A DNA stretch of 44,368 bases from an uncultured Pseudanabaenaceae cyanobacterium (GTDB lineage: Bacteria > Cyanobacteriota > Cyanobacteriia > PCC-9006 > JAAUQQ01): the NCBI GenBank assembly GCA_938002085.1, contig CALLAT010000031.1, positions 1-44,368 of the forward strand. Reading direction: 5' to 3'. The notes below the pieces were generated by a model that saw only the letters and a list, made by a program, of their open reading frames with translations, was not told where the DNA came from and searched no databases. Made by a program: the position numbers and the translations under genes. Shown one piece after another: positions 24,899 to 32,940 of this stretch. Each line of letters begins with the position of its first letter. Position 1 is the stretch's first letter.

Positions 24899-26467
24899 AT
24901 GGCTCAGCCTGCCCCAAAACCAACATCCCTTCATGGACCTAGGGAGCAGCGCACCGCTCCTGACAATGCCCTTGCCTGGATTAGCGATCGCTACGAGATT
25001 AAGCATGCCCTGGGTGGGACAAAGAACAGTGATCGCCAACCCAAGAATCACAGTCCAGTCAGCACTTTCCTAGCTTGGGACCATCAGAAGCAAATTAATG
25101 TCGTCCTCAAGGCTCTGGCTTTTGAGCAGCTCCAGGGCTGGAAGCCGCTGGAACTCTTTGAACGAGAAGCCCGCTCCCTCGCTCAACTCAACCATTCCGC
25201 CATCCCTCGCTATCTCGATTACTTAGAACACCGCGAGGCAAATGCCCCTGCCGCCACGTTTTATCTGGTACAGGCCTATGTGCGAGGTCTATCTATGGGG
25301 GAGCAGGTACAGCGGGGCGATCGCTTCAGCGAGGCCGAGGTGAAAGTGATCGCCCGCCAAGGACTAGAGATCCTGGACTATCTCCACAGCCTTAATCCCC
25401 CCCTGATCCATCGCGACATCAAACCCGACAACTTAATTTATCGCCCCTCCCCAGACGGAGCCGACCCCCAGCTCTACCTAGTCGACTTTGGGGCTGCCCA
25501 GGCCGTCAACAGCAGCGGCAGCACCGTCATTGGCACCTACGGTTACATGGCCCCAGAGCAGTTTCAGGGTCAAGCCAGCACCGCTTCAGACCTTTACAGT
25601 TTTGGGGCCACGCTACTCAACCTGCTCACCCATCAGGACCCTATTGCCTTACCCAGCCAGCGTCTTCGCATCGACTTTCGCAGCGTCCTCAATCTCAGCG
25701 ATGACTTTGCTCTGTGGCTCGATGGCCTGCTCGCGCCCATTGCCGTCGATCGCTTTTGCTCTGCCCGTCAGGCGTTAGAGGCTTTAGCAGATCCAACCTT
25801 AACGGCGATCTATTTGAGCGCGTTGAGCGCGGCGGGCTCAGAAGCCACAGGAATAGAAGCCACAGGAATGGAGGGAGCTATTCGCCAAAGCCCAGCTGCC
25901 ACAACCATTGCCGCATCAAACCATTCCCTCCCCAAGTTTCAGCAGCCCAGCAACAGCAGTATTCAGCTCCACCAGCACCCCGGCAACTATCCCTTGAACC
26001 AAGCCAGCCTCACCCTGGAAATCCCTCCCATTGGACTCCAGCGAGAACTCTGGGCCTTGGGCGGCTTTGCCCTAATTTGGAACGGGGGGCTACTCTACTG
26101 GCTCATCATGGCCTGGACCATGGATGCCCCTTGGTTTTATCCCCTCGTCTCTGCCCCCCTATGGGGACTAGGCCTGCTCCTCATGGGGCGCTTGGGACAG
26201 TCCTTCTTTGGGCAAGTACGGCTAGCGGTGGCAAACAATCAATATTGCCTGGAGCAACGCCTGGGACCCATACGCAAAGAAAAGCGCGGCCCCCTTAGCG
26301 ATTGGCAAAGCATTGACTTGCGACAGCAGTACAGCCGTGACAGCGAAGCCGTCACCGCGATCGCCCTAGTCATCGGCTTAGAAACCGTTGAATTTGGCAC
26401 CATGCTGTCCGAAGCCGAAAAGCAGTGGCTGGTGAGCGAACTCCAAAACTTTTTGAGCAACCGCTAA
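24899..26467 (+). CDS. Membrane-anchored serine/threonine protein kinase
   Basis: A 522-residue Hanks-type kinase. The ATP loop is degenerate and carries an insertion (about residues 38-60, beginning LGGTKNSDRQ and ending STFLAWD). Lys 71 (VVLKALAF) and a Glu near 88-90 are kept. The catalytic loop is HRDIKPDN at 171-178, the metal site DFGAAQ at 196, and the activation segment ends GTYGYMAPEQF at about 212-222, all intact. A low-complexity linker (about 310-375) leads to hydrophobic spans (about 384-435) and a cytoplasmic-looking end (EQRLGPIRKEKRGPLSDW). The family phosphorylates Ser/Thr and senses envelope or metabolic cues; targets unknown. It ends 16 bases from the convergent cdsA. Confidence 0.9.
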   Translation: MAQPAPKPTSLHGPREQRTAPDNALAWISDRYEIKHALGGTKNSDRQPKNHSPVSTFLAWDHQKQINVVLKALAFEQLQGWKPLELFEREARSLAQLNHSAIPRYLDYLEHREANAPAATFYLVQAYVRGLSMGEQVQRGDRFSEAEVKVIARQGLEILDYLHSLNPPLIHRDIKPDNLIYRPSPDGADPQLYLVDFGAAQAVNSSGSTVIGTYGYMAPEQFQGQASTASDLYSFGATLLNLLTHQDPIALPSQRLRIDFRSVLNLSDDFALWLDGLLAPIAVDRFCSARQALEALADPTLTAIYLSALSAAGSEATGIEATGMEGAIRQSPAATTIAASNHSLPKFQQPSNSSIQLHQHPGNYPLNQASLTLEIPPIGLQRELWALGGFALIWNGGLLYWLIMAWTMDAPWFYPLVSAPLWGLGLLLMGRLGQSFFGQVRLAVANNQYCLEQRLGPIRKEKRGPLSDWQSIDLRQQYSRDSEAVTAIALVIGLETVEFGTMLSEAEKQWLVSELQNFLSNR

Positions 26468-26483
26468 TGCCCAACGGGGCTGT

Positions 26484-27353
26484 TCAACGCGCCAACAATG
26501 GCAAAACCAGGGTCACAAAGTAAAACACCAATGGTGCTGTAAAAATATAGCCATCCATCCGGTCCAGAATCCCACCATGGCCTGGAATAATCGTGCCCGA
26601 ATCCTTCACGCCAGCATCTCGCTTCATGATCGATTCGGTCAGATCGCCCAACAAACTAATAATCCCAATAAACAGACCCAGCACCCCGCCGCTAAACGGC
26701 GCATAGGGCCACTGCAACACCATCGAACTCAATGCCCCGGTCACGCCACTCATGCCGAAGCCACCTAGAGCCCCTTCCACCGTTTTCTTCGGACTGATGC
26801 TCGATAGCGGCGTTTTGCCGATTTGTTTGCCAAAGATATAGGCCGCAATATCCGCGGCACAGACACAGCCAATCGCCAGCAGCACGCAATTCAGGCCCAG
26901 TGGCAATCCCCGCCAGCCCGGCCAATCCAGAGGGAAGTATCCGCCCCCCCAGAGATTGGGTAAATCGCCCCCGGGCAATGCCCGCAGCCTCACCCAATAA
27001 CTGGGCAAAAAGCCGCAGTAGAACAATCCCAAAATCGAACTGGAGATATCTGAGATAGAAGCCAGGCGCGGGCGGAAAAGGAGGTAGAAACAAGTGAAGG
27101 TTCCGGCGATCGCCAAAATCGCCTCCGTCAACTCCGGCTTCGCCTGGGCCGCAATAATCAACGCCTGACTGACGATCATCGTCGACTTTGCCGCAGGCTT
27201 ACTCTTGGTCGCCTTAACCATCTGGAAATACTCGGACTGAGCCAAATACACCAAAATACAGATAGCAATGGTGAAGTACCACCCCCCCAGGACGCCAACG
27301 CCAATGCCAAGCAGGGCAACTACGATTCCGCTGAGAATTCTCAACCAGGGCAT
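26484..27353 (-). CDS. cdsA: Phosphatidate cytidylyltransferase
   Basis: Makes CDP-diacylglycerol from phosphatidate and CTP, the step that leads to phosphatidylglycerol, an essential thylakoid lipid in cyanobacteria. About 289 residues, polytopic, with the family signature SIMKRDAGVKDSGTIIPGHG followed by GILDRMDG near the C-terminus, and GKTPLSSISPKKTVEGALGG before it. The start at 27353 (MPWLRILSGIVVALLGIGVG) puts the first membrane span at the N-terminus; a GTG at 27470 would add 39 residues lacking homology. The decarboxylase gene lies 208 bases upstream on the same strand. It converges with the kinase gene. Confidence 0.93.
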   Translation of the reverse strand: MPWLRILSGIVVALLGIGVGVLGGWYFTIAICILVYLAQSEYFQMVKATKSKPAAKSTMIVSQALIIAAQAKPELTEAILAIAGTFTCFYLLFRPRLASISDISSSILGLFYCGFLPSYWVRLRALPGGDLPNLWGGGYFPLDWPGWRGLPLGLNCVLLAIGCVCAADIAAYIFGKQIGKTPLSSISPKKTVEGALGGFGMSGVTGALSSMVLQWPYAPFSGGVLGLFIGIISLLGDLTESIMKRDAGVKDSGTIIPGHGGILDRMDGYIFTAPLVFYFVTLVLPLLAR

Positions 27354-27561
27354 AACGTCATCAGGGGAGAAGGGGTTGGGTACAGCGCTTGACGATAAAA
27401 GCGCTCCAGGATAACTCTTGCACAATTTCCCTGGGGTACCGGCAAAAGTTCTTAATCTTTGATTTCTCACCTCAGAATGGAACTCGCCCCTGCCATGGAG
27501 CTCCTCGGGCTAGAACGCCCTGCCCAAGAGCGATGGCAGACGATCGAAGGAGCCAATCGCC

Positions 27562-29073
27562 TTAAACCAAAACTCGCAAGGTCGCCAGCGTCTCGTCTGC
27601 ACAGCCGCTGATCACCCCGCCCTGAGCCTGAATTTGTCGTAAATAAGCGACTGCCTCTACAGTCACGACCTCGCCCGGCAATAGCACGGGAATGCCAGGT
27701 GGATAGGGGCAAACCGTTTCTGCTGCGGCATGGCCGATCGCCTGTTCAATCCCCATCACCTTCTGTTTTGCATAGAAGGCTTGGCGAGGTGTGCAAGCAA
27801 CCTCGGGGACTCCATCATCAAACTGAGGTAACTTCACGGGAGCAATCCTATTGCGGCCTTCGGCCATCTCACAGAGCTCTATTAAACCGCTCACTAAACG
27901 ATCAATATCTGCCGATCTATTTCCCAAACTAAGAATGAACGTGAGCTGGGTGAGGCTGGGCAACTCCGCAATCACGCCATGATGATGGCACAACCATTCA
28001 TCCGCCTCGAAACCGCTAAGCCCCAAGCCCCTCACATCCACCGTTAATCGAGTCAGATCCAAAGCAGTGAAGCCTGGCAAATCATCCGGCAAGCTCACCA
28101 CCCACAGACCAGGCAGTAAGCTCAATCGCTGCCGAGCCTCCCATGCCAAGGTGAGGGTTTGGGCCATCAGCTGCTCCCCCTGAGTCGCCATCTGTCGCCG
28201 CGTGAGATCCAAAGAAGCCAACAGCAAATAGTTGGGGCTGGTGGATTGCACCAAGGCGAGAGACTGGCTGAGGCGATCGCGGTCCACAAGCTCCCCCCGA
28301 ACGTGGACCATCGCCGCTTGAGTCAGGGCTGACAAAACCTTATGGGTCGACTGCACAGCGAGGTCGGCGCCCAAACTGAGCGCCCTCGGGGGTAAATCGG
28401 AGTGAAAACCAAAGTGAGGGCCATGGGCTTCATCGACCAAGAGGGGAATTCCTCGTCCATGGCAGAGGTGAGCGATCGCCCCAGTCTCCCCACAAATCCC
28501 CTCATAGCTAGGAGCCACCAGCATTACCGCCCGGATATCTGCATGCTGTTCCAACACCTGAGCCACATCCGCCGCCGCCAATCCGCCTACCAGACCAGAC
28601 AGTGCATCATAGGCTGGAGCCACAAACACAGGCCGAGCCCCACTCAGAATCAGCCCTGACACAACGGAGCAATGAACCGTACGAGGCAATAAGATGGCAT
28701 CGCCAGGGCCACAAGTCGCCAAAATAGCCGCCAAAATCCCTGCCGTAGAGCCATTGGTCAGAAACCAAGTCTGCTCAGCCCCAAAGGCTTGAGCAGCTAA
28801 AACCTGGGCCTCAGCAATGACGCCGCTGGGCGCGAACAAATTATCTAGCTCCGGTAGCTCCGGCAAATCGGCTCGCAGCATCGCTTCTCCCCAGGCATCA
28901 ACCAGGCTGGCATCCATACCCTGCCCAGCTTTATGACCTGGCGTGTGAAAGGGAGCGGTCGTTCTTCGGGCACAATCCTGGAGCTGCTCAAACAGAGGAG
29001 CTTTCTGCTGAAGGAGGGATGGCCCTGGCAATTCCAGGGGAACGGAGGGTCGCTCTGGAGAGTCTTGGGACAT
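27562..29073 (-). CDS. Orn/Lys/Arg decarboxylase-family PLP enzyme
   Basis: A 503-residue enzyme of the group III basic amino acid decarboxylases. Motifs: PFHTPGHKAGQGMD near 41-54, ELDNLFAPSGVIAEAQ, TWFLTNGSTAGILAA, VAPSYEGICG, LLVDEAHGPHFGFH (Asp 214, DEAHG) and QSTHKVLSALTQAAMVH, with Lys 245 the PLP Schiff-base residue. Removes CO2 from ornithine, lysine or arginine to give polyamine precursors or cadaverine; which substrate is used cannot be read from sequence. Shorter than the E. coli inducible enzymes, as is normal for this cyanobacterial and Gram-positive group. The ATG at 29073 is preferred to a GTG one codon upstream. Confidence 0.9.
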   Translation of the reverse strand: MSQDSPERPSVPLELPGPSLLQQKAPLFEQLQDCARRTTAPFHTPGHKAGQGMDASLVDAWGEAMLRADLPELPELDNLFAPSGVIAEAQVLAAQAFGAEQTWFLTNGSTAGILAAILATCGPGDAILLPRTVHCSVVSGLILSGARPVFVAPAYDALSGLVGGLAAADVAQVLEQHADIRAVMLVAPSYEGICGETGAIAHLCHGRGIPLLVDEAHGPHFGFHSDLPPRALSLGADLAVQSTHKVLSALTQAAMVHVRGELVDRDRLSQSLALVQSTSPNYLLLASLDLTRRQMATQGEQLMAQTLTLAWEARQRLSLLPGLWVVSLPDDLPGFTALDLTRLTVDVRGLGLSGFEADEWLCHHHGVIAELPSLTQLTFILSLGNRSADIDRLVSGLIELCEMAEGRNRIAPVKLPQFDDGVPEVACTPRQAFYAKQKVMGIEQAIGHAAAETVCPYPPGIPVLLPGEVVTVEAVAYLRQIQAQGGVISGCADETLATLRVLV

Positions 29074-29402
29074 CACGGATGATTAGGCAATTGCGAGATT
29101 ATCTAATGGAACGAAGGGCTATTCGGGCGATCGCTTCACCTTTCGTTATGCTCCTCAGCTCTAGCGAGGGATCAACCCCCAAAGACATAAAAGCTATGCA
29201 GGAAAAGAAAACGACCATGGACAGTTTTTAGGGATTCCCAATAAAGTCCTAATGTTTCAATGTAGTTTCCTACAATATGATTAAGGATAGTTAAGATTAC
29301 GGATAGGGCTAGGCATCAGTCACATTTGCAGTCCTTGCCTCCCAAGGAGCTTCTCCTTACCGGCTCATATTCGCGACGACCAGAGGTGAAACCCAAAACT
29401 TG
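29074..29402. other. Divergent intergenic region, decarboxylase / ABC1 kinase
   Basis: A 329-base gap holding the promoters of two divergent genes; AT-rich near 29225-29300. No gene seen. Confidence 0.4.
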
Positions 29403-31127
29403 ATGGCTCAAAATTCCCTCGACCCCGAGAAGCTGCGCTACTACGATTCTGCAGCGATCGCGCGGTATTACCGCCCTCGCCTCTGGAAGCCGCTATCCCG
29501 AGCACTGTGGGTGTTTTGGAGTTTCATCGGCTTTATTTGGGCTCTACTGTTTGACCGCGTACTGGGGCTAGAAGAGCGCAACCAGTTCAAACGGGCAAAG
29601 CACCTACGCAAAATTTTGACTCGGCTCGGCCCCACCTTCATCAAAGTGGGCCAGGCGCTGTCCACCCGCCCAGACTTAATCAAGCCCGACTTCCTCGAAG
29701 AACTGATTAAGCTCCAAGACCAACTCCCTCCTTTTTCCAGCGATCGCGCTTTCAACATTATCGAGCGCGAGCTGGGTATGCATCTAGGTGATGCCTACCG
29801 CGAAATTTCTCCCCAGCCCGTTGCGGCGGCCAGCTTGGGTCAGGTCTACAAGGCCACCACTCACCAGGGCGAAATAGTCGCCGTAAAAGTACAGCGCCCC
29901 AACCTGGTCCCAACCCTGACCTTAGACCTATATCTGATTCGCTGGGCAGCGGGTTGGCTAGCCCCTTGGCTCCCCCTCAACCTAGGCCACGACCTCCAAC
30001 TCATCGTCGATGAGTTCGGTACCAAGCTCTTTGAAGAAATTGACTACGTCAACGAAGGCCGCAATGCAGAGCGCTTTGCCAAAAACTTCGCTGACTACAA
30101 CTACGTCAAAGTCCCCAAAATTTACTGGCGCTACACGACACCGCGCCTCCTAACCCTGGAATGGATTGATGGCTGCAAGCTCACCACCTCTGAACTGAAG
30201 TGCTCCGGCCTTGATGCTGACGCAACCGTTCGTATCGGTGTGGTCTCCGGCCTTCAGCAATTGCTGGAATTCGGCTTCTTCCATGCAGACCCCCACCCCG
30301 GCAACCTCTTTGCGCTATCAGCCGAGCCAGACTCAGGCGAAGCTGCTCGCATGGCCTTCATCGACTTCGGCATGATGGACCAGCTAGAGGAATTCACTAA
30401 AGAAACCTTGGTGGATGCAGTCGTGCATCTGATTAACCAGGATTATTCGACGCTGACGGAGGACTTCGTCAAGCTGGGCTTCCTGGCAGAAGGCACCGAC
30501 ATTCGCCCCATTATTCCAGCGATTGAGGATGTGCTGGGCGACATCATGGGCGAAAGTGTTCGGGACTTTAACTTCAAGACGATTACCGATCGCTTCTCGG
30601 AGTTGATGTATGAATACCCCTTCCGCGTTCCCGCAAAGTTTGCGCTGATTATTCGCTCCTTGGTGACTCAAGAAGGCTTAGCACTCAGCGTCAATCCCGA
30701 CTTCAAGATTGTCGACGTCGCTTACCCCTACGTGGCAAAGCGCTTGCTAGAAGGCGAATCTCCAGCCTTGCGTCGCCGCTTACTGGAAGTTCTCTTCAAA
30801 GATGGCACCTTCCGCTGGGACCGTTTAGAAAACCTCATCATGATTGCCCGTTCCGATGGCAATTTTGACCTCTTACCCACAGCTCAGATGGGCCTGCAAT
30901 TCCTGATGTCCGACGAAGGTAGTTACATTCGTCGCCAGTTGTTGTTAGCGCTCGTCGAGGATGATCGCCTTCACACCGCAGAAGTCCAGCGGCTGTGGGA
31001 TTTAGTCAAGGGTGAGTTTGAACCAACCAAACTGTGGGGAACCGCTTGGGATACAGCGGTGACGGCAATTTCTGATTTCTCGCGCGAACGGGTCGCGAGC
31101 TTACTGCCAAGTTTGGAAGCCAGCTAG
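29403..31127 (+). CDS. ABC1/UbiB-family atypical kinase
   Basis: A 574-residue ABC1-family protein. Hallmarks: KVGQ at 81-84 in TFIKVGQALSTRPDLI, the Ala-rich nucleotide loop VAAASLGQVYKA about 140-151 that replaces the Gly-rich loop, Lys 162 (VAVKVQRP), EEIDYVNEGRNAERF (ExD motif), HADPHPGNLF (catalytic loop) and DFGMMDQLEE (metal site). Members support ubiquinone, plastoquinone or tocopherol metabolism, and cyanobacteria and plastids carry several; which one this is cannot be told. A hydrophobic stretch about 35-55 (WVFWSFIGFIWALLFD) suggests membrane contact. The ATG at 29403 is preferred to a TTG one codon upstream. Confidence 0.93.
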   Translation: MAQNSLDPEKLRYYDSAAIARYYRPRLWKPLSRALWVFWSFIGFIWALLFDRVLGLEERNQFKRAKHLRKILTRLGPTFIKVGQALSTRPDLIKPDFLEELIKLQDQLPPFSSDRAFNIIERELGMHLGDAYREISPQPVAAASLGQVYKATTHQGEIVAVKVQRPNLVPTLTLDLYLIRWAAGWLAPWLPLNLGHDLQLIVDEFGTKLFEEIDYVNEGRNAERFAKNFADYNYVKVPKIYWRYTTPRLLTLEWIDGCKLTTSELKCSGLDADATVRIGVVSGLQQLLEFGFFHADPHPGNLFALSAEPDSGEAARMAFIDFGMMDQLEEFTKETLVDAVVHLINQDYSTLTEDFVKLGFLAEGTDIRPIIPAIEDVLGDIMGESVRDFNFKTITDRFSELMYEYPFRVPAKFALIIRSLVTQEGLALSVNPDFKIVDVAYPYVAKRLLEGESPALRRRLLEVLFKDGTFRWDRLENLIMIARSDGNFDLLPTAQMGLQFLMSDEGSYIRRQLLLALVEDDRLHTAEVQRLWDLVKGEFEPTKLWGTAWDTAVTAISDFSRERVASLLPSLEAS

Positions 31128-31235
31128 GGGATTGAGTTGCGAATTCTCTTTCTCTAGAACCTAGATGGGGGTGGCGCGATCGCCTTCCATGCTCAATCAT
31201 TAAGAAATGTACGCTGTCTTTTATTCTTGAACCCC

Positions 31236-31643
31236 ATGGATTACGACGCCGCTATGGAATATGCCTCTACATATGGCTATCCATCGCCAAATTTCGCGCT
31301 GTTGATGATCGGGTTATTTATGGTGGTGACCTCTGGCTATGCGTTTCAGGAAACGCTGAAGCTGATGGTGCGAGCTTGGTTCCAACAGAATCCTGAATGG
31401 GAGTTGCCCCAGGTCAGAAAGAGTATGAATCTACGGCTACCCTTCTGGGGGATGTTGATTGGGACAGGGTTATTTCTGTCTTCAGGTGTGGAGATTTTTG
31501 GTTTTTCGACGAAAGCTTGCTACGTGTTTGCCATGCCTTTGACAGTTGTGACTGGAATTTTGGTTTGGTGGCAGTTGGGTAAGATTTTGGGTCAGTTGGG
31601 TGAGGGTGGCTCTGCTGCGATTGATTTAGATTCGTTGATCTAA
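31236..31643 (+). CDS. Small integral membrane protein, unknown function
   Basis: A 135-residue protein with about three membrane spans (near residues 20-38, 72-95 and 100-122 from the ATG). The start MDYDAAMEYASTYGYPSPNF is rich in Tyr and Ala; the charged segment between spans 1 and 2 contains WFQQNPEWELPQVRKSMNLR. No family is recognised. It follows the ABC1 kinase by 108 bases on the same strand, without a terminator between, so it may be co-transcribed with it. A strong terminator lies 12 bases after its stop. Confidence 0.75.
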   Translation: MDYDAAMEYASTYGYPSPNFALLMIGLFMVVTSGYAFQETLKLMVRAWFQQNPEWELPQVRKSMNLRLPFWGMLIGTGLFLSSGVEIFGFSTKACYVFAMPLTVVTGILVWWQLGKILGQLGEGGSAAIDLDSLI

Positions 31644-31655
31644 AGTTGGGTTGTC

Positions 31656-31697
31656 AAAAGAAAAGCGATCGCACAACGATGCGATCGCTTTTCTTTT
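31656..31697 (+). terminator. Terminator built on two GCGATCGC (HIP1) sites
   Basis: An 18-bp perfect stem (31656-31673 with 31680-31697), A-rich on the left, T-rich on the right, loop CAACGA. Each arm contains AGCGATCGC. The symmetry suggests action in both directions. Confidence 0.8.
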
Positions 31698-31741
31698 GTT
31701 TGTTGCGTAGCTCTAGGCTATGAAGAGACAAATCGACAAAT

Positions 31742-31800
31742 CCAGCAGCCATGAGGGCCAGCCCTCAAACTCCCGCCGATGGGGAGGAGATGCCTCCCCC
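31742..31800 (-). repeat. Structured intergenic repeat, copy A
   Basis: Read on the minus strand: a GGGGGAGGC...CTCCCC hairpin, then GCGGGAGTTTGAGGGCTGGC, then CCTCATGGCTGCTGG. Copy B at 32132-32192 has the same order and near-identical second half in opposite orientation. Confidence 0.65.
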
Positions 31801-32131
31801 TACGGATTACCCCCTGCATAACCTTCGGTTTATGTGATTTTGGGAAATTCACCTCCAAATAGTTAGCACTTCTTTGGGCTGGTGTGGTCTGTGAGGCTAA
31901 CGCATACGCGGATCAAAGCACTGGAGCGCACGTCAGAAGTTAAGCCTCGCATGCTTGTTACTTAACCTCATATCATCCGTCCCCTTTCTAAGAGGTAGGG
32001 TCCTACTCAAAGTGATTAAACAAAATCATTAACGCTTCACCTCACAACCGCGCCCAAAAGCTGAATGGTGCCCACAGTGCTTATCGCAAGCAGTGAAGCA
32101 ACCAGCCTCCTTGCGCAGGAGGATAACCTCT

Positions 32132-32192
32132 AAGGAGGAGGCGCTTCGTCCTCCTTGAGCGGGGGTTTGGGGCTGGCCCCCAAGGCTGCCAG
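32132..32192 (+). repeat. Structured intergenic repeat, copy B
   Basis: Begins with an AAGGAGGA/TCCTCCTT hairpin (loop of 9), then GCGGGGGTTTGGGGCTGGCC and CCCAAGGCTGCCAG. It matches copy A through the GCGGG(A/G)GTTTG...GGCTGGCCC core and GGCTGC tail. Confidence 0.65.
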
Positions 32193-32249
32193 ATTTGCCG
32201 CTTGACGACTTGCCTCTTTAAGCAAACGCCAGCCTCCCCTCAACCCAAC

Positions 32250-32345
32250 CTAGCCGCCCTTCGAAAACGTAAACAAAATAATGATCGACAACAGCAAACC
32301 CGGCGACAGAAACCCTGCCAACAAACCCAAATCATGCCAAGTCAT
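32250..32345 (-). CDS. 31-residue single-span membrane miniprotein with a strong ribosome binding site
   Basis: A short frame from ATG at 32345 to TAG. It begins MTWHDLGLLAGFL, continues through a hydrophobic span (SPGLLLSIIILFTF) and ends in SKGG. The leader reads TTTAGGAGTGGTTTATG: a perfect AGGAG six bases from the start, the best evidence that it is translated. Size and layout resemble single-span subunits of photosystems, cytochrome b6f, NDH-1 or oxidases, but I recognise none of these. It is divergent from the ABA4-like gene 109 bases away. The overlapping plus-strand frame at 32202-32396 is probably its shadow. Confidence 0.6.
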   Translation of the reverse strand: MTWHDLGLLAGFLSPGLLLSIIILFTFSKGG

Positions 32346-32454
32346 AAACCACTCCTAAACAAACCACTATCCCCAGAGCTTAACACCGCCAAATAGCCAG
32401 ACCAGCCCTCGATCCTACAAAAAATATTAAGACCGAACCTACCCTATATCCCCC

Positions 32455-32928
32455 ATGAGCATCTCCCAACTCTTCGACTACTCCAACCTCTACGTCCTCC
32501 CCTTCTGGGCCCTCATGGTCCTACTCCCCAACTGGAGCTGGACCCGCAAAATAATGGGCTCCTACCTGGCCTTCATTCCCCCCATCCTCCTTTACCTATT
32601 CCTCTTCAGCTTCAGCCTCAACGCCGAAACCGCCGAAGCCCTCGCTAGCCCCACCCTCACTGACATCGCCCGCTTCTTTGCCGACGAAACCGCTGCTGCC
32701 ACGGGCTGGACCCACTTCATCGTCATGGATCTATTCGTCGGTCGCTGGATTTATTGGCAAGGCCAAGAAACCGGCGTTTGGAACCGCCATTCCATCGCCC
32801 TATGTCTCTTTGCCGGACCTCTCGGTCTGCTGTCCCACATCGTCACTGCAGCCATCCATGGCAAATGGTTTGCCCCAGACAGCCATCAGACTGAAACATC
32901 GGCAGCCAAACCATCAGCAGCAAACTAG
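32455..32928 (+). CDS. ABA4-like family membrane protein (DUF4281)
   Basis: A 157-residue protein with about four hydrophobic spans. WTHFIVMDLFVGRWIYWQGQ (about 82-101) and ALCLFAGPLGLLSHIVTAAI (about 112-131) are the signature blocks of the ABA4/DUF4281 family; the start MSISQLFDYSNLYVLPFWAL is also typical. Plant ABA4 is needed for neoxanthin synthesis; cyanobacterial homologues may act on carotenoids or photoprotection, but this is not established from the sequence. The TrmH-family gene starts 12 bases after its stop, so the two form an operon. Confidence 0.88.
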   Translation: MSISQLFDYSNLYVLPFWALMVLLPNWSWTRKIMGSYLAFIPPILLYLFLFSFSLNAETAEALASPTLTDIARFFADETAAATGWTHFIVMDLFVGRWIYWQGQETGVWNRHSIALCLFAGPLGLLSHIVTAAIHGKWFAPDSHQTETSAAKPSAAN

Positions 32929-32940
32929 GAGAACAGGGCC

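Larger units (their letters stand above)
31698..32249. other. Gene-poor region bearing two inverted structured repeats
   Basis: About 552 bases without a recognisable protein gene. It is bracketed by two related GC-rich hairpin elements (31742-31800 and 32132-32192), and also contains CCTCC TTGCGCA GGAGG near 32106. Confidence 0.5.

Noticed and set aside
27478..27612. 44-codon plus-strand frame starting between cdsA and the decarboxylase gene
   Set aside because: Runs into the end of the opposing decarboxylase gene, has no ribosome binding site and no recognisable feature.
31740..32200. CRISPR array or tRNA in the repeat-bearing gap
   Set aside because: Only two copies, in opposite orientation, with no regular spacing; no cloverleaf with a T-loop was found.
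32202..32396. 64-codon plus-strand frame
   Set aside because: Gln/Lys/Pro-rich and opposite the 31-aa membrane miniprotein, which has the better ribosome binding site.
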